NCBI GenBank assembly: GCA_037501455.1
Contig: CM074858.1
Location: 79,086,501 to 79,150,500, forward strand
Source: Lantana camara
Taxonomy: Eukaryota; Streptophyta; Magnoliopsida; Lamiales; Verbenaceae
Direction of reading: 5' to 3'
DNA length: 64,000 nucleotides
In this document: in pieces, positions 23,872 to 36,500 of the stretch
Layout of the letters: the number at the start of each line of letters is the position of its first letter
Numbering within the stretch: the first letter of the stretch is position 1
Made by a program: the position numbers and the translations under genes
The notes under the pieces: model-generated
Databases searched by the model: none
What the model was told of the DNA's origin: nothing
The model's input: the letters and a program-made list of their open reading frames with translations, nothing else

Positions 23872-26800
23872 TGTGACGGCCCGTTCGTCTAAAGGTTTAG
23901 TTTAGCAAGTGTTAGGGTCGTGGGAAGTTCGAACGAAGAATCCGTTAGAACAAATGTAACCCTAGCAAGCTTGTTTCGGGATAACTACGTCAATAGATTG
24001 CTTTGAAGTTCCTTTGAATTAACCTAAGTTCGGGATGAGCTATGTCAGATCCGTCTTTGCCATTTAATTCATTTTGACGTCTTGAGATAAATGACGTTAA
24101 TTTCATAATTTTCGGAAACCGTTTGCTTATCCGACGCCCTAAAACCGGTCCACTTCGACCAGTTATCTCTTGGAGTTGAGCCTAGACCATTCACCTACTT
24201 GCTTCCACTTTTCCCTTCACGTTTAAGCAATGAGAGCAGCCCTTAATTTCAGCCTCATCACCTACTTGCTTGCATTTTTCCCCACGTTTGAGCAAGTGGC
24301 AGCAGCTCCTCACTTCAAATGCATCATCACCTCCTTGCTTCCTTTCCTTCTCACCCTTCTCAAGTTAAAACAAAAGAGCAGCAGCCATTCTACACTTAAT
24401 TCTCTTCTTTTCTCCTCACGTTAAAGGGAGCAACAGCTGCACAACACCAATTTTTCCCTTTTCTTCCTTCACGTACAACCCTTTCTTTCTTGCAAAAGGT
24501 AAAGACTTCATTATAGACAAGGGAAGAAGCAATCCTCCATCTCCTTCCATCTTCCGATTTCAGTCAAAGAAGGTAATAAATAGGTCCCTCATCATCTTTA
24601 TCCTTCCATTTCAGCAAAGTTCAGCTTCTAAGTTGTGGCCATGGAGTTATGAGTTCAGCTATGAGTAGGAATTTGTTAGAAATTTGAAGCTCTTGCATGT
24701 TTGCTGAAAGTTGATGACCTTTAAGTGATTTTACATTGTACAAACTGCAAGTACTTGCATAAACTGAAGTTTATTTGCAGCATGTTACCTTACATGAAAT
24801 TATAGATGCTTTATGTATGAGTTATGGAGCTGATATTCATGTTTTGAGGCCTGGAACAAGAAGGAACCGAACCTACAAAAGACTCCCCTGTTCTGCCCTG
24901 TTTCACAGTTTCTGCAGTGAATTTCTCGCGTCTGTTACCTATGTAAAGCATCTTAGAATTTCTTGAATTTGTAACCACTGAAACTTCGTTGAGTCTAGGA
25001 CACTCTCCTTTTTACGGCTTGTCAAAATTCATTCTGTAGAGTGAGATATGCCCAATACAAAATGGTGTCGCCAGTCTGCCGAAATCGTGCGTTCAGCCAA
25101 CTTTAAACAATAAACTGTTTTGATCCGCTTTGAATAAAAAATTGGGCCATATATGGTCAGATAGATCTGTGTGTCTAGTTTCATTTCCAAAAAATGAAAC
25201 TGAATTTGGAGTTCTAAATTTTACGATATTCTGATTTTCCTACAGCCTGGTCATTTTCGGAAAACTGTCAGCTTTTGCTAGATTTGCAACCGAAGCCTCG
25301 TTTGAGCTTCTCTTCCATTTCCCTCATGATTTTTCCGTACCGAACTTGTTCCTAACATGTTAAATTATGTAATTATGTACTGTTCAGATGATGATGCTAT
25401 GATATGAGGAGAAAATATGCTCCGTGACTAGCTTCCTCGTAGCCCAGCATGCCTAAATGATATCCTTGCTCACATGCATTTCATTTCTTGCATTCAATTG
25501 CATTCATTTTTCGTTTTCCGTGCATCTAAGTGGTTCATGATCGAGTCTTTGTCATGTTTGCTCTTTGTTTGTTCAGAGGTGATCCTAGGAGAGTTCGAGC
25601 CGGAGGGTTAGGCTCGTTTCCGTGTCCGGTGTTGATCTTTGGATCTCTTTTGTCAAAGGTGAGGTTAGGTGTGTTTTTAGCTATGCCCTAATACCTCTAT
25701 ATGATTGTTTCCGGCCTGAATAGCTATGTATTAAGGTTATATATGTACGTATACTTCTGATATTTGCACTCTTGAAGGTTTTATTTGATATGTGTATAAT
25801 TTTGGGCCTATGTATGCTTTGATCTTGAGAAGTGGTAACTCTTGAAAGTGATAAAATGTGATATCTGTACTCTTGCGAGATAAGCCATTGAAAGATATGG
25901 CAAGTGCATTCCTGATACTTGTGGATACTTCGTGCATTGGGCCCGGAGACTATGGGTAAGGGAGCCTGGGACGGTATTGGGCCGTCAGGACCGTGCCCTG
26001 TGCATAGTCTTCATTTGAGATTACTTGCTTGTTTTCAGGACGTTTGGTACAGGTCAGTTCTCTTGAGCCGGTGGTAACCCCATCGAAGGAGCGGGTAAGC
26101 CCCCGGCTCGATATGTATACGTTTTCCTGAAAGGATTGGGGTGCACTCCCTTCCTTTCCATGGCGTGATGGCGGGATTGTGTTTTGATTTCTGTTTTTCC
26201 TGTATTTTTGAGGCGTGTTGACGAATGTGGTTTGAAAGCTCGTACTCGCTGAGCTCTGTTCTATTTTGAGTTTGTGAAACAAGGATGGACTGAATAGGAT
26301 TTTGATTTCTTTTGTATACGTATGTATCTTTTGGCTTTTAGAAAATGATTTGGTATGCAAAAACCATCGTTGGGTTCATGAACATTCGAATTTTGATACG
26401 TGCTCTACTCTGTTATATCTATGGCGTGCGTGGGTTAACCCCTCACTCAGTCGTGGACTGATTCCTTGCTTTTCCATCTTTTAGTTTCGCAGGTATAGGT
26501 ATGCTTTGGTCGAGCTAGGCTGAGCATTGAGTAGTTCATGTTCGTCTAAGTCGAGTCTTTGGGTTGTACTTGCATACACTCTACATTTTGTTCATGTACA
26601 TATTGTGGCCTTGCCAGCTTAGATGTTAAGTTTTAAATTGCCACTGTCGGGCTGGAACTTTTGGAATAAACTTGGTATATGTTGGATATTTGCTCAGTTA
26701 TGGCCTGTGATGGGCTCGTATGTGACTTGTTTGAAATATTACACTTCTGCATGCGTTTGTAAATTTGATATTTGAATGTCCATTTTGTAAAGGTTAGAAT

Positions 26801-26931
26801 CTGCCTAGCTTAGGAATGCCTGTCTGTCTCCCGTTCGCTTTGACTTGTGCATGTATACGGATTTCCTATTTCGTATATATGTTGGGTCAGAGTGCGGGGG
26901 ATGTGGTGACCCTACGCTTCGGGGTGCTACA
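23872..26931 (+). repeat. 3' LTR of element A
   Basis: Starts TGTGACGGCC and ends GGGGTGCTACA, followed by TSD AAGAG. It matches the 5' LTR throughout, with scattered substitutions and small indels. Confidence 0.93.
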
Positions 26932-29244
26932 AAGAGTGTGGGAAACCGACACCCCTAAGCCTCGGGCTTACCACCAGCGACAAACTCTGAAACAAAACAT
27001 ACAAAAGCCCATGACTTACACTCTATATTGACGAATTAAGACGCACGGCGAACATAAGCATGAGTGGAATGCATTATGGAATTATGTGCATCAAGTAGGT
27101 CACATAGCATAATTCAAGTATTCATATAAATCATGCAATTAAATAAGGTATTTAAAGTTTAGAAATGCAATTAAAGTCATACCATAGCATATAATTCATA
27201 AAGTAACTCAAACGGATCAAGCAAACACGGAAAAGACATGTGCAAAGTGTAACAGTAGCCACAGACACACTTAGCAACTAAATAAGATATCTCTAAAGCA
27301 CACCCATTGCCCAATTGTTGTATAATTCAATCTCAAACAAAATCATACTAGTCCATAGATATTCAATTGAAAACAATTATAGATGCGCATAAGGATTCAA
27401 TTAAATGGAAAACCAAATGCTCCAATTTAAATACGCATAATTAGTTTATACCAATACAACCATATAACACATCACACACGCACCAATCACTCTCACGCAC
27501 AAACAAACGTCAATTATAAAGTCTAACATTCCCCATTTACAAAAATATGTACTGATATTGTTAAAAACTCAAGCCATAGCAAATTTAAATATATATATAT
27601 ATATATATCTATATATAAACACTTATCCTAATTCCTATGAATTATAATTCATCATTACACATCCAGTAACTATCAAAAACATCAATATATATATATATAT
27701 TGAGCATGCATAATCAGTTATTACATTTATGTATATAGATGTAGATATATATATAAATATATATATACACCCCAGCATGTACACACACATTCAACTAACC
27801 CTTGCAATCACAATTACCACATGCACATCACATAGCAATATACATACTTAGTTCATGAATATATATATATATATATATATATAGCAAGCACTCACACACT
27901 CAAAACCTATTTCAAAACATTCATACAAATTCTATTATAATTTATAACATATATTTAGTATACATACTCAAATTTATATATATATATATATACACGACAA
28001 CACTCACGCACACACGCAATATCATTTAGAAATTCACAAGTTATACGAGCTAGCTTATGACAACCAACAAACTTTGCAATTCAGCTACATCAACTCGATT
28101 CATTCAGTAATTAAATCAAATTACAACTGCACGATTGGCCATTATTTAAGTTACACATTTAATTAGGCTCAAATAATTGAAATAATAAAGTTAACTAATA
28201 CAATAATTACTATTAGTACAATTAAATTATGCAGAGGTTGGCGGTTGGATTTACAATTAAATAGAGCACCAATGAAGGTGATGATGATCGAGAACAGTAG
28301 CTCCAGTGGCAGCTGTGACAAGGTTGTGCGTTTGTTGTCCGGCGGCTGCTGCTCGGTGTTCTATCTTGCCTAAAACAAAGCTACGGGGAGATAGAGAAAC
28401 GAGGAAGGAGTTGGTGTTCCAGCAGTGGTTGGTGTTGGCGATTGACGGAACCGATGAAGTTGGCAGCGACTAAGATGGCGATGTTAAAGCTGCCAGCCAT
28501 GGCGGGTCGATTTCCATCGTAACTTCAGATCTGGACTAAGAAAGGGGAGAATATGGATTGCTGGAAATGGAAGGATGGTGGAGATTGCCGGAATTGTTTG
28601 CTCCATCTCTGTCTTATCGTTTAAAGCAAGGGAAATGGTGGTATCTCATCGGAAAAAGGGGGTGTGGTGGTGCTACAAGTTTGAAATGTGGTAATGGTCG
28701 GAGGAGATGATCGGTGATTAGTTGTCGACAGCTGAATTACCGGTGGTGAGAGAAACCCAGGAAGAGGGGCTACTGCGCCGCTGGAGAAGAAAGCAAAATG
28801 AGAAGGAGAAGAAATGAATGAAAAGGGGATAGGATTTCAGATGATAAAGGAGAAATCAGCTAAAACTTTCAAAATTATAAATAGGTCCCCCAAGATTCAG
28901 TTTTAAGCAATTAGTCCCACAAGTTTTCAAATAAAATTAGTTAAGCTCAATTAAATTTTAAAATTATAAAAACAACCCCAACTTATTATTAAATAGAAAA
29001 CAGCCCTCACAATTTCATTTAAGAGTCAAATAGATACAAAACACATATTTTAATTAAAACGATACATTTCATAAGATCGCAATTGAGGGCAATTAGACAA
29101 ATAAAGCAAGAAATAGCAATTTATTAACGTAATTAAACAAATTAAATACATCATTAACAATTAAAACAGAAATAAACACATGACACTCGACCTGGCATCA
29201 CTCGTGATGTCGTACCTGTACGGACGATCGAACGGGGCATCACA
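26932..29244 (-). repeat. 5' LTR of F, part 3
   Basis: Resumes the F LTR after element A. Matches 5480-7815 of the left LTR, including AT-dinucleotide tracts (27588-27616, 27862-27884, 27977-27992) that differ in length. Ends CGGGGCATCACA at 29244, then LINE sequence. Confidence 0.88.
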
Positions 29245-29354
29245 GGACCTACAAAGGTAAATACCACCATTGCGATGTCGGTGGGCTATCGTGTTGTTCC
29301 TTCAGTCGTAAACTCATTATGGTACCGCCATGTACACCATAAAACCGCTGCCAT
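29245..29354 (-). pseudogene. LINE ORF2 fragment between zinc-ribbon-like region and RNase H
   Basis: Only 110 bp remain between element F and LTR C. The minus strand reads AAVLWCTWRYHNEFTTEG, resembling the conserved LWxxWxxRNxxxF segment that links the C-terminal RT region to RNase H in plant LINEs. It joins in frame to 52393 and upward once C is set aside. Confidence 0.75.
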
Positions 29355-31565
29355 TGTAGCACCCAGAATGCTAGGTAGCTACATCCCCCGCACTATAGTT
29401 CAATCCACATATGGAACGAGCATCCATACATGAATCAAGCCTATAGGGAACGGGAGACAACAAAACTACACACTAGCTAGGCGGGACTAACCCTCAATTA
29501 TATACTGACATGCATACAATAAAACGGAAGCATAGTAAGATACATTCATTTCTTTATCCATCTTTGATTCCAAAACAATATTTCGATAATTTACAACTCC
29601 AAACTTTTCAAGTATAAGTTATAATATACATAGATACCAAAACAATTCATAAGAACTAGGAATATATCAATAATGTGCATGAAAAAGGAAAATGATAGAT
29701 GCTAGACCCAAAAGCAACAAAACTCGACTCAACCCCACCTAGCACTCGACCTACAAGACCTGAAAATGTGAGGTGTCAATCTATGAAAGACTGAGTGAGG
29801 GGTTTAATAGATATAAGCGCAATTACCATGCAAGCTATAATCTGGAGTAAGATTTTATAAAAGGAAGCAATATAAGTTCAAGAATAAAATAGAACTTGCC
29901 CGAGATTACAACTAATCAATTTGCAATTCAATCATTTCAGTTCAATCAATCAGTGGCCTGGCGAGTGAGGGAAATTCTCCAACCTTTCTCCGACAGTGTA
30001 CAATAATTCGATTTTCAGTAATTAAGTGATCAAGCAATCAATTTCAGTGCAGAATTAGCAATTTCAATAACTCCTTCTTCCTCCGGGTGATGGGGGATTG
30101 CAAGGCCCCGCTATCCAATCAGTGTGAGCATAGGGTTCATGATTCCCTATACCCGGAACTCCTTCCTCCACTAATCTTCTAGTGGATTCAAGGGTTATGC
30201 CAACAATGTGAGGATAGTGCAAGAGTTACCCGTCAGCCCTCGGGCCCATAATGAACAATATACTCGCCAAAACAATCAATCAATCAATACGGTATGGTGG
30301 TTCGGTATAATAGCAGTAGTTCAGTGTTAAAACAATTAAGGTTTGTGAAAACTATAGGTATAAGTATGCATTTTAGCCCAAAATTGTAACGCCCCGCGTT
30401 TTCACACGTGCAGGTAAGAGTTACGTGCGCATTTACATTTAATTATATGATTTTATATCTTGATTACTAATCGAATTCGTTCCTAGTTTGATTTAATTGT
30501 TTAAATTTTATATGAATTCCAATGTGTGCTATGAATATATGAATGAAATTGCGAAATGTGAATTTCATGAATTCGGTGTTAATTGAATGGAATTATATGT
30601 TTCGTGTAATCTGTGGGCTTGATTGTAACTTATTTGAATATTTTGGACTCAATTGGAAATTGAGTTTGGGCTTAATTGCCACTTTTTGAAAGTTTAGGGA
30701 CCTAATTGAATATTAGGCAACCCCGAACGGTTTTCGTGATATCTTGAGCTCCGGACCTCGAAATCGAGATCTGTAACCGGCGTTGAACTTGTTTCGACGT
30801 TACCTATCCATTAAACTTGACCTCGTACTTTTTCAATATCGTTTGAACCTTCGACAATGAACTTTTCCTCAACCTCGACCTTATAACTTGTTGAACCGTT
30901 TACTAAATGAACCGGACTTGAACCGACCCGTATTCTACCCATTTTATCACTAAATATCAGCATTTTCCTCCTCCTTGCTCCCACTTTTGATCGATCATCA
31001 TCATCTCAAGAGGCCAAGGAAGAAGCTCCAAGAAACCCTCCCTTTTTGATCATCCAAACCCTAAGCTCAAGATCAACTTTCATCCAATCTTCTTCCAAGG
31101 TAAGTTATGGATTGTTTTTCTCTCATTCTCCTCTCCATTTTCTTCCGATTATTTCTTGGTATAAGTTGGAGAATCATGTGTTATGAGAAAAGTTTGAAAA
31201 TGAATCAAATGGTATGAATTCTTGGTTCCATGTCTTTCCTTGGTTTTAAGTGATAGTTGATGCATGGAATGTGTTGCTTGTAACTTCCTCATCATTTCTA
31301 TATCTTTAAATCTCATGTTGGATATGTATTACATGATGTGCCATTGTTGAAGCTTGAAGCTTCCATGAATGAAAGCTTGAATTTGGGTGATCATTTGCAA
31401 ATTTTATGCATGAATTCTTGTGTATATGAATGAGTTATATGATTTGCATGATTTTTATGACTTGAATACATGTCTAAGTGTGTATAAGAGCTTCCTTAGA
31501 GCTGCCCCTGGTTTTTCAAGCTTTTCCCTTGCCAAAAACAGAGCTTCTTGGCAAAACGATAAGCC

Positions 31566-31781
31566 GACACGGCCGTGTCAGCTTTGAACTGAAAATGGAC
31601 ACACCCGTGTTGGGCTCTCGACTTCGAATTTTTTTCTGAATTTAACCTCGGACACGGCTGTGTCCAAATGCTTTAAAAACTTAACACGGCCGTGTCAAGC
31701 CCTCAACTTTGATTTTTTTTGGATTTTAAACCTCGGACACGGCCGTGTCCGTTTCCTTTGAAAACTCAACACGGCCGTGTC
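31566..31781. repeat. Dyad cluster of LTR B (GACACG-GC-CGTGTC)
   Basis: Six copies in 216 bp, several extended to 16-bp perfect palindromes such as GGACACGGCCGTGTCC. Two carry CG to TG or similar decay. The 3' LTR has six copies at the same places (39258-39473), most of them perfect, so the ancestral cluster was near perfect. Confidence 0.92.
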
Positions 31782-32856
31782 ATTTGAAATGGCAGCTTTG
31801 GGGAACCTCTTTTCTTGCTTATATCTCGTTTATGGCTCGTGTTGGTGGATTATATGTAACGTGGTTATATTCAAGCTATGTTTTATGATGGATATATGAT
31901 ATTGATAACCTTATGAATGCAAGTACGAACGATATGAACGGGAATGAATTCGGTTTTACCGTATATTGAACGAAGTTTGGTGAATTATGTGTTTAATTGA
32001 ATTCTATGGTATTCATGAGCATATTTGGACATGTTTTATGTTTCAAGCATTCCATAGCATGTCATTTCTTCGCCGAGCGTCAAATGTGGTCATATTGAGT
32101 CTCACACTACCTTTGTCACACAGATCTTGATCCAATGGGTGACGAGGTTGGGCAGTGAGAGCGTTGTCGGGTTCTTTTGTCTACCAGGTGGGTTTTTCTT
32201 CTATTAGTTACAATATGACCCCGAACACCTAATGTGCAAGATTTTGGCCAAAACCCCATATATGTATATATCGAGTTTTAACGAACAAATGTTCTCGAAC
32301 GAAAGCCTTTATGATGTTATCCTACCAAAATGTTTTGGCGAGAAATGAATGATCATAATGAATGGGGGCCCGGGACATAGTGTAGTGGTGAACCGGGGAA
32401 GCTTGGGCTGACGGGAATCCATTTATACTAGTTCCAACAATTTCGGCAACCTGGATTTCACTAGGAGATCAGTGACTAAAAGGGGACCCGCGCTTTTGGG
32501 GATTCATGTACCCCTCTAACATTAATGAATGAGGGTTCGGGCTTGCAAACCCGTTCCCTACCCGGAGGAAGAAGGTGGTATATGAACGATTGAATGAATG
32601 ATCGAATGTATGTGCATGAAAGAATGTAATGTATGAATGAATGAATGAATAATGGATTACACGAGGTGATGGTTGGAGATAATGCACGCCCCCTCGCCGG
32701 GCCACTAATGACCTAATGAATGAAATGAGTTGTTATAATCCTATTCGTTGTATTTTATTTCCCACCTGAGAAAAATGCTTCTAAACCTCAAATAAGGATT
32801 ATAACTTGCATGTATGTGTTTCAATTCCGCGATATATTGATATTATGCCTATCTTT

Positions 32857-32885
32857 TTATACCCACCAGTCTGTCTAAGACTGAA
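32857..32885 (+). promoter_or_regulatory. TATA-like box and CAGTC/GACTG stem in LTR B
   Basis: TTTTTATACCCAC is followed by CAGTC-TGTCTAA-GACTG. The pair TTTATACCCACCAGTC recurs in E, H and J. It plausibly marks the promoter and the 5' end of element RNA; not proven. Confidence 0.5.
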
Positions 32886-33365
32886 CCCGGAGTTGTTTCA
32901 GTTGTTTTTGCAGGAAGGGATGCTAGGCGGGATACAAGTCTGAGAGAGAGTCTTGCACAGTGTCTAGCCTTTCTTACTTTACACTCATACGTTTACTTTA
33001 TGATCACTTTTTGGATTTTGATTATGATTGCGAGCGTACATGTATATGTTACCTATATGTATTTTATTCAGACTTGAATGTTGGTACCTAGAGCATATAG
33101 CTCAATATATGGAATACATGTTGGTACCTAGAGCATCTAGCTCGGTATATAGTATATGAATGATTGCTTCCGCCTTTCTGTTACTCTGATTGTTGTTGTG
33201 GTTGTTGTTGGGGTTTAAGTTATAGGTTAGTCCCGCCTGGCTTAGCGAGTGTGTATGTCTCCGTTCGCTATTATTTGGCTCGTGTGTGGAAATCCATTTC
33301 ATATACGGGTCGGGTCATGGTGTGGGGGTTATGACGTCTCGCGCTCGGGCGTTACATCCTTTGAG

Positions 33366-33377
33366 TGGTATCAGAGC
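33366..33377 (+). other. Primer binding site of element B
   Basis: TGGTATCAGAGC lies 9 nt after the LTR end. It is complementary to initiator tRNA-Met. Confidence 0.94.
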
Positions 33378-33577
33378 CCAGGGTTGCAAAACCAGGGTTC
33401 TAGTGTCGTGTTGAGCCAGTAGGTCGTTCGGCTGTAGGAATTACTTATTAATCTGGAGCATTTGCATTTTTATGTGATAATGTGCTTGGATTCTTGACTT
33501 GAATGATTGAATGAATTTAATTCATTGTCACGCATGAACTAAAATTAGCACGCATGTTAATGTTTTGAGTGAACAGG

Positions 33578-36500
33578 ATGCCTCCTAGAAGACATCGGGA
33601 GAGGTCTCCGGATCATCATCATAGAAATCGTTCTCCTAATCCTCCACAACCGCCTTTGAACATGGAGCACTTTATGGAGGCGGTATATAACTACGTGGAA
33701 CATAGGAGGGCTCAGGATCCTCCAGTACAACCGCAAGCTGAACATCAAGCACCTCCTCCAAATAACCCAAGAGATTATCATGGGTTGTTTTTGAGCTATA
33801 ACCCTCCAAGGTTTTCGGGTTCTGTTGATGATGCTATATCGGAAGGATTGAGAGGATTTTCAATGTTAGACAATTTACCTCTCAAGAGAAAGCTCAATTC
33901 ACTATTTTTCAACTGGATGGAGAGGCTTATGATTGGTGGGAACGTACACGAGAGAAGCTTGAAGTGGAAAGGGAAGAAGTTAACTGGGAAGTCTTTTTAA
34001 GGGAGTTTAGAGAAACCTTTGTTCCGGAAGTTGTCCGAGAAAGAAAAGAACAAGAATTTATAGATCTGAAGCAAGGAACTCGCACGGTGGCCCAGTATCT
34101 TTCTCTTTTCAATAGACTTGCGAAGTATGCACCTCACATTATAAGAGATGAAAAGAGAAAGGCAAAGAAGTTCATAGCTGGATTGAGGCAGGATCTAAGG
34201 CATGGGCATGCAGGCCATAATTTTGAGTCTTTTGCTGACACTGTACAGAGGGCTCTGGTGTTGGAAGAGGAATACAAGAAAAAGGACCCCATACATCGCA
34301 TGCAAATAGGACAAGGATCGGGATTTGGAAAAGGGAAAAGGCCTATGGTATCTCCTCCTCAACCATTTCAAGGGCAAAATAAGAAGTTTCGACCTGCAGG
34401 AACTGCACCGCCAAAGCCACACGCACCTCCGGTTACTTCTGACCCACGACATGATAGGTCACCATGTTTATATTGTGGAGGCCCTACTCACACCTACAAA
34501 ACTTGCAGAAGAAGGTTGGGGCAGTGTCTAATATGCGGGAAGACAACACATATGGCCAATACTTGTCCAGATAAGACTCCAGGCTATGAACCGGGAGCTC
34601 AGAGGCCGATGATCCCAGCTCGTGCATATGCCCTTGCGGGTGAAGAGCAAAATGTGGAAGCCAATCCCAATGCTACGGTGGAAAGTACGATATGCATCCA
34701 TAACACGAACATACATGCATTATTTGACCCTGGCGCTACTCATTCTTTTATATCTTGTAAATTAATTGATACTTTGTGTTTGCCTGTTGCGTGCTTAAAT
34801 GCTTGTTATGTGGTGAGTTCGCCGTTGGGTGGAAGTCTTGAGACGGATCGGGTGGTCAGAGATTGTATGATTGGGTTTGAAGGCAGAGAATATCGAGCAG
34901 ATTTGGTGATAATGCCGATGAACAGATATGGAGTTATTCTGGGAATGGATTGGTTGTTTCGGTACCACGCCATGGTTGATTGTTTCACCAAGACAGTTAA
35001 GTTGGGAGAAGAAGTGACAGTGGGAAAAGAATCAGAGATTGCGCCTCTTTTGTCGTTTACTGAGGCTCATAAGTTGATAAGGAATGGGGCAATGGGATTC
35101 ATTGCCTATATCTTGAATAAGCCGAAAGATCAGGCGAAACTCGAAGAGACTGAAGTGGTAAAGGAATATCTTGAGGTGTTTCCCGAAGTTTTAGGTTCTT
35201 TACCTCCGGATCGAGAGATCGAATTTGTAATAGACTTATATCCGGGATCTGAACCTTATTCTAAGACTCCTTACTGGATGGCACCGGCAGAGTTACAGGA
35301 GTTAAAAGTTCAGCTGGAAGATCTTCTTAAGAATGAATATATTCGGCCAAGTTCATCACCGTGGGGCGCGCCGGTTCTCTTTGTTAAGAAGAAAGATGGA
35401 GCTTTAAGGATGTGTATTGACTACCGGGAGTTGAATCGGATGACTGTAAAGAATAAATATCCATTGCCTAATATAGAGGATTTGTTTGATATGCTACAAG
35501 GGTCAAGAGTGTATTCCAAGCTCGATTTAAGGCAGGGATATTATCAGTTAAAGATCAAGGAGGAAGATATTCCTAAGACAGGATTTAATACCCGGTATGG
35601 ACATTATGAATTGGTGGTGATGCCATTTGGATTAACTAACGCGCCGGCAGCTTTTGTGGACATGATGCATCGGATTTTCCGGCCGTACTTGGATAAGTTT
35701 GTTGTGATTTTCATTGATGATATTTTGATATACTCAAGGTCAGAAGAGGATCATGCTCGGCATTTGAGATTGGTATTGGAGACTCTAAGAGATAACCAGC
35801 TTTATGCAACATTCAGTAAATGCGAGTTTTGGATTGATAGGGTGAGCTTCTTGGGACATATCATTTCGAGCAAAGGATTAGAAGTGGATCCTTCGAAAAT
35901 CGAGGCAGTTTCACAGTGGCAGAGTCCTAAGAATGTTTCTGTGATCCGAAGTTTCTTGGGTTTAGCCGGTTATTACCGAACATTCGTTAAAGATTTCTCT
36001 AAGATTACGGCTCCGTTAACCCGATTAACCAAGAAAGAGGTTCGGTTTAAATGGGATGAGAAGTGTGAAGCTAGTTTTTAGCTCTTGAAGGATAAGTTAA
36101 CTTCTGCACCGATACTTGCACTTCCAGATGGTATTGAAGGGTTTGTGGTGTATACGGATGCTTCCCATGAAGGCTTAGGTTGTGTTTTGATGCAGAATGG
36201 GAGAGTAATTGCTTATGCCTCAAGGAAATTGAAAGAGCATGAGAAGAATTATCCCACTCACGACCTGGAACTTGCAGCGGTGATTTTTGCCTTGGGGAAG
36301 TGGAGACATTATTTGTATGGAACTTCTTTTGAGATTTTCACCGATCATCAGAGTCTTCAGTATTTGTTTTCTCAAAAGGATTTGAATAGAAGGCAACGAA
36401 GGTGGATGGAGACTCTCGAGGATTATGATTGTGTGATTAAGTATCACCCGAGTAAAGCTAACGTGGTCGCGGATGCGTTGAGCATGAAGGCTAGTGTATC

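Larger units (their letters stand above)
16139..26931 (+). mobile_element. Element A, near-complete Ty3/gypsy chromovirus (Tekay/Del-like)
   Basis: A 10.8-kb element with 5' LTR 16139-19182, primer site, degenerate gag-pol, PPT and 3' LTR 23872-26931. TSD AAGAG is at 16134-16138 and 26932-26936. It is inserted in the 5' LTR of F, and the interrupted F sequence is continuous once A and one TSD are set aside. Domain order protease-RT-RNase H-integrase-chromodomain marks Ty3/gypsy. The two LTRs differ by scattered substitutions and an 18-bp gap near 16408, so insertion was fairly recent but not current. Confidence 0.93.
4164..29244 (-). mobile_element. Element F, gag-only Ty3/gypsy LTR retrotransposon
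   Basis: Two copies of a 3.65-kb minus-strand LTR flank a short internal region. The left (3') LTR is 4164-7815. The right (5') LTR is 11477-11840 + 15183-16138 + 26932-29244, interrupted by G and A. The internal region (7816-11476) has a PPT at the left, a degenerate tRNA-Met primer site at the right, and only a gag remnant. No protease, RT or integrase is seen, so F is non-autonomous or internally deleted. It lies in the LINE just before its RNase H domain. The flanks GAACC (left, with one extra T) and GGACC (right) look like a decayed 5-bp TSD. Confidence 0.8.
30385..33356 (+). repeat. 5' LTR of element B
   Basis: Starts TGTAACGCCCCGCG and ends GGGCGTTACA. It carries a perfect GACACGGCCGTGTC dyad cluster (31566-31781), a TTTTTATACCC TATA-like box at about 32857, the CAGTC..GACTG stem (32869-32885), a T-rich tract ending TTTTTGCAG at about 32910, and paired TACCTAGAGCAT repeats near 33085 and 33124. 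Short GAAT tandem repeats lie near 32620-32650. Confidence 0.95.

Noticed and set aside
29355..30384. Complete element with LTRs C and D as a pair
   Set aside because: C and D differ in sequence and each has its own TSD, so they are separate solo LTRs.
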